From Jackrogersella multiformis (Eukaryota > Ascomycota > Sordariomycetes > Xylariales > Hypoxylaceae): a stretch of DNA of 64,000 nucleotides. The stretch is from assembly GCA_902806575.1 (NCBI GenBank), contig CADCXD010000011.1, forward strand, positions 1,364,001 to 1,428,000, read 5' to 3'. The notes under the pieces are model-generated. The model was not told the DNA's origin, did not search any database, and saw only the letters and a list, made by a program, of their open reading frames with translations. The position numbers and the translations under genes are program-made. The first letter of the stretch is position 1. Each line of letters opens with the position of its first letter. This document shows positions 56,503 through 64,000 of the stretch, in pieces.

Positions 56503-56717
56503 AGGGGTTTTTCGTATCGCCGTCGGGGGTTTGGGAATCGGTTTGCCGGTATTCATTACGGAATTGCGGAAAACTTTACTAGCATATGTGCTCGGTAGAT
56601 AGCCCAGAGCAACGAAATGCATACCACAGATGAGCAATGATTGCATGTTTTTATTTTACATGATGTACAAGTGATATACAAGTGTGCCCGAGTAGTATGT
56701 ATGTGACCTCCAACTAT

Positions 56718-59192
56718 CTAATGATATCCTATGTCGCTCGACCCCGACTTCGACCGCCCATCGGCATCGGCTTGGGTCTCGTTCACAAAGTCCTCCCACG
56801 TGCTCCAGTCCAACGCATTCGAGCCCCCTCCCAGGTCCAAAAACGGCACCTCGAGCCCGAAGTCCCTCCACCCCAACATCGACTCGTTGAACGCGAACGG
56901 CGACATGCTCAGCGCGTTCAGATCCGGAGGCACGCTAGGCTCCCTCGCGTTCCGGATCTCTGCCCCGAACGCGCTTTCCGGCTCCGCCATAACGGCGTCG
57001 TCGCCTCTTTCTTGCGCGCGCGGCTTGGTGGCTGCGGCAGTGTTTCTCGCGCTTTTGGTCTGCATGTTGATCGTGCCGACGTCGATGGTCCCGTCTCCGA
57101 GCACGACGGTGGTGATGCGCTTTGTGGTTGGGTCGGTGGCGGTGGGTGTTGATATTGTTGCTGCGTTAGTAGTGGTGGGATTCAGAGACGTGAGATTAGA
57201 GGCGGCGGCGGTGGCGGCAGACCTGGCCGCCTTGGCGTTTTTGTACAGCTTGCGTATGGGGCGCCATAGCGTGCCGCTCTTGGTGTCGGCGATGACCTCG
57301 CTCCAGCGTGGGAACACGTCGTCGACGGTGTGCCAGGCGCGGTCGACGAGCTCGCCGCGCGTCTGCGCGCACAGCTCCGCCAGCACCACCGCCAGCGGGT
57401 GCCACTGCACGTACGTGCTGGCCCACCACCGGAACCGCTCCCCGTACGGCCCCGTCTGCAGGTACTCGTTCAGCTCCACGATGGACACCGCCGTGCGCAG
57501 CGTCGCCTCGTGCGGCACCGCGCTCGGCGCGCCGCGGGGGAGGGAGGACGACGAGGTCGGCTGCACGTGGCTCGCGGAAGGGGCGTGCGCTTGCGGCGGC
57601 GGCCGCCGCGGGTGCACCGGGTACTGCATGATGAGCCACAGCTTGAGGATCACCAGGCGCACCGTCACGGAGGCTAGGTACGAGGGCGCGTGGTTGGGGT
57701 CGGCGCCCGCGACGAACTGCGCCTCGAGGACCTGCGCGTGGCGCACGGTTTCCTCGACGGTGTGGGAGGGGGCGCCGCCGCCGCCGTTGGCATCCTCCCC
57801 TCTGCTGCTCGAGATGCCCAGGGCGCCGTGCGCGTGCTCCACGTGCAGGAACAGGCTCGAGCACTGCGCCGTGCACAGGCTGAAGGTGACGTCCGTAGGG
57901 CCCTGGCGCTCGGCGAGCGGGCCGGCGGTCCCGGGCCCGAAGTCCGCGTCGTTGACGTTGAGCGGGAGCCGCGTGTCGTAGCTGTCCCGCGCGATCACCG
58001 CGGTGGTGCCGCGGTCCTCGGCCGCCCGGATGTCCAGCACGATGAGCTGCTGCCACAGGCGCCGCCGCAGCTCCGCCTCGTACGGCGCCAGGTGCGCGTT
58101 GCCGGCCTCGCGGTGCAGGCCGATCGCCTGCGCGAGGCGGATGGGCAGGCTGAGCAGCGCCCACGCCGCCCGCGACCCGCCCGTCGTGCGCACGCAGGCT
58201 ACGTACAGCGTCAGCGCCTGCAGGGTCTCGAGGCTGGCGCTGTTGAGGTAGTCGGCGCGCCCGAGAAGGTGCTCCACCCCGCCCGCGAACGCGCGCGTCA
58301 TGTCCTCGCGCCGCCGGCCCAGGTGCGCGACGCAATCCGAGGCCGGGATGCTGGCTACGGCCGCGTGGTAGATGGAGAAGAACAGGACTTCGGTCTCGGG
58401 CGAAAGTTGCGGCCGCGCGGATTCGGAGGCGGAAGCGGAGGCAGAAGCGAATGAGAGAAGAGCCGCTTCTACGGTGGGCCGGTGGAGGATCTTGATGACC
58501 ATGTCGACGTTCGTGAAGAAGGTGCGCGTGAGGAAGCGGATGTGGTCTGGGGATGGGTGCTCGATGCTCTCGTGCGAGCTGCGAGATAAGGACCCGAGGA
58601 GCATGCCTGGAGACAGGGCGGATGTGCTGGAGCTGTTGTCGTTGGCCGACTCCGGCGTAGCCTCCTGCGAGACTTGCTGCTCCTCGTCGTCAGAGTCTGT
58701 GGATTGTTCTAAGGCCTGCCTCAGCCCTTCGACCTCGACGCAGAGACTCGACCAGAACTCCCCGCTGAGATACCGCGAGGCTTTGCTAGTCTGGAGTGAT
58801 TTCCGCCAGCTGTCCTGCCCCTCGCCACCGGCGGGCTGTCCTTTGTTCAAAAAATCCTCTATGTTGCCACGAGCAGCGCTCGGGTTAGTGGATGGTCCTG
58901 CGGCCGATGTAGCCGCCTCATCTCCTCCTGCTAGGGCCGCGATGCCGACGTTGCCAACGATAGACTCGAGGCGGCTCAGGCGCTGCAGAAGCTCGGAGTT
59001 CTTATTCTTCCTCGGCCTCCGGATGCGCTTGCGCGTAGGAAAGATACACTCGGCGCCGGAGCGGACGCAGTGGGAGCACGGGTATTCCCGGCTACATTTT
59101 AACTTCCGGGCCCGGCAGTTGGTGCAGCTGAGGGGTTTCGCCTGCTGCTGAGGCGGCCGAAAAGCCATGCTCGCCGTCGGCTGCGGGTTCAT
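56718..59192 (-). CDS. Zn2Cys6 transcription factor with fungal-specific domain
   Basis: Single exon of 824 aa from the ATG at 59192; a TTG further upstream is ignored. The Zn(II)2Cys6 cluster is complete: Cys23, 26, 33, 39, 42 and 49 (CTNCRARKLKCSREYPCSHC, then VRSGAEC). A basic linker (RKRIRRPRKNKN) and a short coiled-coil-like dimer region (SELLQRLSRLESIVGNVG) follow. The middle homology region spans about 230-600: FLTRTFFTNVDMVIKILHRP, ETLQALTLYVACVRTTGGSR, AIGLHREAGN, EAELRRRLWQQLIVLDIRAA. The C-terminal 200 residues are Ala/Thr-rich and acidic, likely activating. Such factors bind CGG-containing sites and control metabolism or secondary metabolite genes; the regulon cannot be inferred here. 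The ORF is very GC-rich, which creates long shadow frames on both strands. Confidence 0.93.
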   Translation of the reverse strand: MNPQPTASMAFRPPQQQAKPLSCTNCRARKLKCSREYPCSHCVRSGAECIFPTRKRIRRPRKNKNSELLQRLSRLESIVGNVGIAALAGGDEAATSAAGPSTNPSAARGNIEDFLNKGQPAGGEGQDSWRKSLQTSKASRYLSGEFWSSLCVEVEGLRQALEQSTDSDDEEQQVSQEATPESANDNSSSTSALSPGMLLGSLSRSSHESIEHPSPDHIRFLTRTFFTNVDMVIKILHRPTVEAALLSFASASASASESARPQLSPETEVLFFSIYHAAVASIPASDCVAHLGRRREDMTRAFAGGVEHLLGRADYLNSASLETLQALTLYVACVRTTGGSRAAWALLSLPIRLAQAIGLHREAGNAHLAPYEAELRRRLWQQLIVLDIRAAEDRGTTAVIARDSYDTRLPLNVNDADFGPGTAGPLAERQGPTDVTFSLCTAQCSSLFLHVEHAHGALGISSSRGEDANGGGGAPSHTVEETVRHAQVLEAQFVAGADPNHAPSYLASVTVRLVILKLWLIMQYPVHPRRPPPQAHAPSASHVQPTSSSSLPRGAPSAVPHEATLRTAVSIVELNEYLQTGPYGERFRWWASTYVQWHPLAVVLAELCAQTRGELVDRAWHTVDDVFPRWSEVIADTKSGTLWRPIRKLYKNAKAARSAATAAASNLTSLNPTTTNAATISTPTATDPTTKRITTVVLGDGTIDVGTINMQTKSARNTAAATKPRAQERGDDAVMAEPESAFGAEIRNAREPSVPPDLNALSMSPFAFNESMLGWRDFGLEVPFLDLGGGSNALDWSTWEDFVNETQADADGRSKSGSSDIGYH

Positions 59193-61024
59193 ATCTCCTC
59201 CGTGTGGCAATTAGGCGGCTATGTAATCATTTATATACCTTGGCCCATTTAGGAAGTCTATTATATGCATATATATTAGCTTGTTTTAAATAATCGGATT
59301 ACATCAATGCCATGACATAATTGTAAATAAAATAAATGGTTGGTAAAGTAGAGCTTAAAATATTTAGGTAGGTATTTAAATGGGGTCATATGACGAAGAC
59401 TTGTAGGGCTGACTCGTACCTAATCTACTAACGTATTTCACTTACTACTTTTGGTTAGTTCAACTTGTGCGCCCCAAATGTCTACGTACCTCCTCCCCTC
59501 AGCCCCTATTCTGGTGATTCTTGGCAGGTTCCGATATTCATAGTCTACCATTGACTCTCATAGCGATGAATACACACGAAGTGGCTGAAATAGAAATGAA
59601 CCAGAAATTAATTCATATGGACTTGTTACGTGTCTAAGGGTCAGTTAGAACTAATTTTCATAAATGGTACCATGGAATAGAGGGAACTAGTGACAAACCT
59701 CCTAAGGCTGGAGTATTCTTCATCCTCAAGGGGCCTTACACACTGCAGCGAGCATATAAAGAAACTGTAGATAATAAGTTCTGAAGGTACAGTAGCCGGT
59801 CAGGGTAATTCACGTTTCAGTACCTAGTAAAGTACAATGATGAAATTAGGAGGGAAGGGGACGAGAGGAACGATTGAATGGAATTGAAAAAAAAAAAAAA
59901 GGAAGGACCGTCAGAGGAATCGAACCCCTGGGCGAGGAATACATGTCCAAAGAACCTACTACTGTCTAATCCAAGGTAGGTTACCTGCACTATCCAGTAG
60001 CATTCCCGCCGAACCAACCCGGCCTTTCTGCACTAGGCATCTCATTCTGGAATTTCTAGTCGTCTTTGTCTATATATGTAGCCCTACAACCTAACTAACC
60101 GTGAAGGCCTCGAGAAGGCGATTGGGCGGATACCCCGAACCTTGGCCGATAATTACCCTCCTGACAGTATTGCAATTACACGATTTCTTGTCACAATTTC
60201 ACCAGCTCCGTTAACTGCAATTTAGTTCCTTACGTGCAACCTCACAACGACAAGACGACTCGTTCGACAGACATCGGATCGAGGCTTCCAACTACGCGAC
60301 AGTGCACCCGCCGGTGGGCACACTCGCTTATATACGACCCAGTATTAGTTTATCATCTCCTTAAATGTTAGGTCCACATAGGGAGGCAACAAGGTGTTTT
60401 TCATTGTGTTGTTACTGAACGTGTACCATTTTTATTGTCTATATACCTAGTACCTAGTGTTCATACCACATCTCCTTCTTCTAACTGGGTTTTTGCTCTA
60501 TATTTTCCCCAACCCCCTTTTTTGTCTCCTGCGGGTACGCATTAATCACCAATTATCAAGCCCATGGTTAGATAATCTCGAACCAAAGGCTATTCTACAC
60601 ATGCTCATATGATGTCGTCAAAGGGCACTTCGCCTGTAAAATATATTAGGTTCCCAGCAATGGATTATGCATTAGGCACATACATTGTCAAGCCTACGAC
60701 TACCATTCGCACACCATAGTTTCTCTCCACGGGTTGAGTTTCATTGGATAAGTGTTTGGCAAGGAGCTACTAGTACAATCAAGCATCACTTCAACTAACC
60801 GAACACTCGCGCAGCTATTGCCTGGAGCACGCCTCGTCTTTCCCATAGCCATGTGACGCCATTCCCCCACCTCCAATAGGGCAGTTCACGCAATAGTTCG
60901 ATGTTGCTCGTCTTTCCAACTCGGAATTCATAAGAGACACAGCTCTAAGGCTAAGCGGAATCCGACGTAGAGCCCGAAATGCACATACGTGGAGAGGCTT
61001 TCAAAATCTCCCCTCGGAATTCGA
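59193..61024. other. Intergenic region with a tRNA-like element
   Basis: The left part is the promoter of the Zn2Cys6 gene. The only structured element is the tRNA-like unit at 59889-60030 on the minus strand. From 60050 to 61020 nothing convincing was found. Confidence 0.55.
59889..60030 (-). tRNA. Incomplete tRNA-like Pol III element
   Basis: On the minus strand a canonical B box and T arm occurs (AGGGG, TTCGATT, CCTCT; plus coordinates 59914-59930). It is followed by GACGGTCC and then, within five bases, a run of 14 T, an ideal Pol III terminator. Upstream are two A-box-like words (TGGTTCGGCGG near 60012-60022; TAGTGCAGG near 59984-59992). There is also a CCTAC...GTAGG pair that could be an anticodon stem holding a small intron. 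No 5' acceptor strand matching GACGGTC was found. It may be a tRNA with an unusual intron, a degraded tRNA, or another Pol III RNA. No anticodon can be assigned. Confidence 0.35.
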
Positions 61025-61458
61025 CCATTGGTGGGCTGGATAGGGCTGTGCTATGTCGCTCTCCACGTTGCTTGCTCTCGACTATCCTTTGGGTGGATTT
61101 ATTGAGATGATTGGTTATGTATTTGTCATTTCGTACGGATATTGACGACAATCCTTCTGCCACCGGGGATAAAGTTCAGAAGCTGATAAAAGACCTAGCA
61201 ATCAAAGCTCTTATCTTTGAACGAGACTTTCTTTGCCTCACACCTGCACCGAGCACAGTCTACGCCAATATTTCTGGGCCACGGCGATGTGGATGAGAAG
61301 AAGCCTTACCAACTAAGTCGATCTGCCGCACAGGCAATGCAGGCTGCCGGATACCTAGGTAGGCTGGTAGGTATGAGCTTGTTTGGAAGCTCTACGAGGA
61401 TCTGGGGCACTGGTACAAGATCCCAGACGAGGTCGATGATATAGATGGCCTTATCTAG
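61025..61458 (+). pseudogene. Decayed acyl-protein thioesterase/lysophospholipase-like gene
   Basis: Segments of a phospholipase/carboxylesterase-type hydrolase are recognisable but lie in several frames. 61055-61115 reads LSTLLALDYPLGGFIEMIGY; 61132-61240 reads RTDIDDNPSATGDKVQKLIK and KALIFERDFLCLTP; 61253-61353 reads TPIFLGHGDVDEKKPYQLSR; and 61375-61458 reads ELVWKLYEDLGHWYKIPDEV. The catalytic Asp (GHGDVDE) and His (LGHWYKIP) are visible. The expected nucleophile motif GLSQG near 61031-61045 is damaged (GGG CTG GAT AGG). At least three frame changes separate the pieces, one caused by a 20-nt ACCT/AGGT insertion at about 61355. No upstream exons were found. The family hydrolyses palmitoyl thioesters or lysophospholipids; this copy cannot make a working enzyme. 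Confidence 0.75.
61351..61374. repeat. ACCT/AGGT element inserted in a pseudogene
   Basis: The sequence cctaggtaggctggtaggta separates the codons for AAGY from those for ELVWKLYE. Homologous proteins have no residues here, so it looks like an insertion of an intergenic palindromic element. Confidence 0.6.
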
Positions 61459-62134
61459 ACCAAAGTTAGCAGGGCTATTTCGCAGGAATAGTCATGACAA
61501 TATATGTACAAGATATACTCAAATTTAATACTCAATGAGTAGATGAAGAATTCAATTGGTATATAGTTGTGCTTACACCCTGATGGGACCAGGATCCACC
61601 TAGATATACGCTTTTGTATGAACACCCATTAGCGAAGCTAACTCGGTGTGACAGCGCCGACGTTCTAGACGTTACGTCTTGGACTGGATGGGGCATCGTG
61701 ACTGTTTTCCAATAATAGGTACCTAGGTAGCCAATAAGGAGAGGTAGAAATAATGACAAGTCACATGGATTTCCTATATGTGTTGGTTTTAAGCTACCTT
61801 ATTAGGTCTCAGATTCAGACATACGCGCCCTATAGGATTTGACTGCAAAGGTTTCAATGAAATATGTACACCCTACTAGTGCTGCCTACAAGTTTCGTAA
61901 TAATATGCACGCCTTCCTTTTTCGGGGTAGCTACTTGATCACTAGGTAGTGAGTCATTGTTCAGCTAAGATCTTACGCTATATATTCCCGGGGTGTTCTG
62001 GATCATCAGCTGGGTGAGGTATATTGATTTTTTGCGTTTTCTTTTCTCATGCCAAGTTGACTGAGTGTAACTTTCAGACGAATAGAATAAAATTATCATA
62101 TATTTAATTGTCGTGTGATTGTCACTCGTTCAAA
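61459..62134. other. Intergenic region, no gene recognised
   Basis: AT-rich 676 nt before the GNAT gene. One palindrome at 61718-61730 (AGGTACCTAGGTA). No other feature seen. Confidence 0.6.
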
Positions 62135-62803
62135 ATGTCTGTCCAACCAAGGGTTAGCGTCAAGACACACTTACCAACCCTCCCTCTACCCCCTAACGTA
62201 GAGAGAAAACATATTCGCACTGAACGATTAATCATCCGTCCGTATTCCGAGGATGACGTCGACGAGATCTATGCCCTCCGTACGCAGCCGGAGGTTATGA
62301 AGTATTCATTAGTCGGAAGGATTGACGCCAACAAAGACGAGACTCGGACGTTTATGGCTCGCTTCCTACCGCCCAACGATGCTCACACTTACAGCAACAT
62401 AATCTGTCTCGCATCGACAGGCGAGTTCATCGGGTTGGGAGGAGGCTCAGTCCGGCCGGATTCTTTCTTCGGCTGGCCTGAGATCGGGTATCAATTCAAA
62501 AAGGAGCATTGGGGGCAAGGCTATGCCACCGAGTTTCTGAGGGCGTGGTTTAACCAGTGGTTGGCACTGCCCCGGTCCGAGGTTGAGATAGAGGTTGATG
62601 CACAATCGGTCGACGGGCCTGGAGAGGTACCAGAGATGATTACGGCGTTAATCGATTGCTCCAACATAGGCAGCCAGCGTGTCCTCCAGAAGGTTGGATT
62701 CCGGGAGGTTAAACGGTGGAATGAACCTGATAGTAGGGAAGGGTATCCAGGAGATGTGACTCTTGCTGGATTCGTGCTATCATCTGTTAGTCAGAAGGAA
62801 TAG
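62135..62803 (+). CDS. GNAT-family acetyltransferase (RimJ/RimL-like)
   Basis: Single exon of 222 aa. I start at the ATG at 62135 (CAAAATGTCT); an in-frame TTG at 62108 is ignored. The fold reads in order: IRTERLIIRPYSEDDVDEIY (first strand and helix), LRTQPEVMKYSLVG, ASTGEFIGLGGGSV, then GYQFKKEHWGQGYATEFLRA, with the acetyl-CoA loop (Q/R-x-x-G-x-A) formed by WGQGYATE. The final part NIGSQRVLQKVGFREVKRWN is the typical N-x-x-S-x-x-x-L-x-K-x-G-F motif. Members acetylate small amines or protein N-termini in the cytosol. The substrate cannot be deduced. There is no signal peptide. It is flanked by AT-rich DNA on both sides. Confidence 0.9.
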   Translation: MSVQPRVSVKTHLPTLPLPPNVERKHIRTERLIIRPYSEDDVDEIYALRTQPEVMKYSLVGRIDANKDETRTFMARFLPPNDAHTYSNIICLASTGEFIGLGGGSVRPDSFFGWPEIGYQFKKEHWGQGYATEFLRAWFNQWLALPRSEVEIEVDAQSVDGPGEVPEMITALIDCSNIGSQRVLQKVGFREVKRWNEPDSREGYPGDVTLAGFVLSSVSQKE

Positions 62804-64000
62804 AGTCCGCAACGGGCTTTAGTGGGTCTTCCAGAGACTCCGAACGGGCCGCCAGTTTTATGGCCACCCCGCCAATGAGGTCGGGTCGGAGTTGCAGAGC
62901 GGTCCGCTGTACCGTGTTGAGAATTGCCTACCTACTACCTAGGTAGGAAAGGGCGTAATTGGTGGGAAGGGTGAATATGGAGTTGGTGACTAATACTTAG
63001 AAGATATAGATAGTGTAGAAAATATCCGTTGATACCGAAACTTATTGATTAGTATTCACATGCCATATTTCTATCATTACTTGATACTTACCTAGGTATG
63101 TATGTGTAAGTACCTACCTAGAGGTAGGCAATGCAACTGGAAATATTGGTTGAATCCCGACAATCTTGTGCCTCGGTAGGTCGTGGTTAGGAAACAATAC
63201 AATACTAAGCCATCACGCAGTTACGAATTTACCTAGTCACTTAAGGACAACTCTAGGGCAATCCCAGGACAACGCAAGAACAGCGCCGTTCTAATTTCCA
63301 ACATCTCGGAGGCAGGCAGAGCACGGATATGCAGGGTTGGACTACATAGGCTACACAGGCATAGCCACCAAGGTTGAGTCTTCGTCTTCGTATGAAAGGG
63401 TACTATGGAAGGGAATTATGATGACGGTACCCTATTCGACCGGGGAAAGGCAGCATGGATCTAGAAGTGGCCGGCAGGTTCGAAAAAAAAAAAAAAAAAA
63501 AAAGAGGAGCCGACGAAGACCGATTACACACCGAAGGATGCGGTTCGGGAGCACTCGAATTCTTTGGGTAGGAATAAATAAGGATGACGGATATCTCATT
63601 GGCTTATGAAATATGAGATATGAGAGCTGCCTGCAGGGGGAGTGAGTAATAAAACTTACGAGCAAGACATGCCGGTGTATGGTGGTTGGTTCGAGTTGGT
63701 TACTTCGATGCATCGTGAAAGTGTGGTGCAGGGAAGAAATTTTTAATCGGTTCATCGGTCTAATACATACCTAGGTACCTGCATGCATATATAGGTACAT
63801 GAATGCTTCGATATCAACATATCTTAAGTATTTATGCATACACTAGGTACCACAATCGATGTACTTCGTATATCCCACATCCAACCTGGAAGCCACTATT
63901 TTACCGAGCCATAAAAGGTTGTCCTAGTAAAGCCACTTACCAGGTACCTAGGTAGGTAGTTACGTCAGAGGTTTATCCCGTAGGCACGTGTCGTCAGACA
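62804..64000. other. Right-end intergenic region, no gene recognised
   Basis: AT-rich sequence with ACCT/AGGT palindromes (62932-62947, 63090-63101, 63767-63780, 63941-63959) and an A21 run at 63483-63503. The ORFs around 63337-63755 run through the poly-A tract on both strands and have no support. Confidence 0.55.
63941..63959. repeat. ACCT/AGGT palindromic element
   Basis: Reads caggtacctaggtaggtag, another member of the dispersed family, 40 nt from the right edge. Confidence 0.85.

Noticed and set aside
56731..57981. 416-codon plus-strand ORF over the Zn2Cys6 gene
   Set aside because: Antisense to a convincing transcription factor and produced by GC-rich third positions.
57196..58335. 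379-codon minus ORF in another frame of the Zn2Cys6 gene
   Set aside because: Arg/Ala/Gly-rich shadow frame of the same exon.
56718..62803. Secondary metabolite cluster with Zn2Cys6 factor and GNAT
   Set aside because: No backbone enzyme (PKS, NRPS, terpene cyclase, DMATS) occurs in the window.
63337..63755. ORFs across the A21 tract
   Set aside because: Both are open only because of poly-Lys/poly-Phe from the homopolymer.

Overview
The window is nuclear DNA of a filamentous ascomycete (Pezizomycotina, most likely a Sordariomycete). Genes are split by short introns of about 50-100 nt with GTAAGT-like donors and CTAAC/CTGAC-like branch sites. Intergenic stretches are AT-rich and up to about 6 kb long. 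The gene repertoire is typically fungal: a Zn2Cys6 regulator, a proteinase K-like subtilase, a GH79 glucuronidase, an Rck2/Srk1 kinase and CSN12. Exon junctions below were read by eye from splice consensus and protein continuity. Family names come from remembered motifs, because no search could be run.

Layout. 0-2 kb: end of a CE15-type glucuronoyl esterase (+) and a ZIP metal transporter (-) that lacks an internal membrane block. 5-9.5 kb: secreted subtilisin (+) and secreted intradiol dioxygenase (+). 9.9-15 kb: a Pro/Ser-rich protein with a Cys-containing tail (-) and an Rck2/Srk1 kinase (-). 15-20.6 kb: gene desert rich in short ACCT/AGGT palindromes. 20.7-25.6 kb: GH79 (-) and two hypothetical proteins. 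25.6-29.2 kb: coding-like scraps, probably a decayed locus. 29.2-33.6 kb: ZNF207/BuGZ-like zinc-finger protein (+), LanC-like protein (+) and a secreted protein (-). 35.6-40.7 kb: F-box-like protein (-) and a polytopic membrane protein (-). 41-47.2 kb: gene-poor, with a secreted Cys-rich protein (-), a tiny secreted protein (+) and coding-like fragments. 49.5-56.5 kb: BTB/POZ protein (+), CSN12 (-) with an apparent frame break, and ribosomal protein eL20 (+). 56.7-64 kb: Zn2Cys6 factor (-), a tRNA-like Pol III element (-), a decayed acyl-protein thioesterase-like gene (+) and a GNAT acetyltransferase (+).

How the genes relate. There is no convincing metabolic cluster. The secreted set (CE15, GH79, intradiol dioxygenase, subtilase, small secreted proteins) fits plant-cell-wall and lignin-aromatic degradation. 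CE15 and GH79 act on neighbouring bonds of glucuronoxylan but lie 20 kb apart. The rest are housekeeping or regulatory genes.

The strongest unexplained signals are: a dispersed family of self-complementary ACCT/AGGT elements, one copy of which appears to sit inside a broken gene; the missing block in the ZIP transporter; a fungal LanC-like enzyme; an incomplete tRNA-like Pol III unit; and several stretches of decayed coding sequence.
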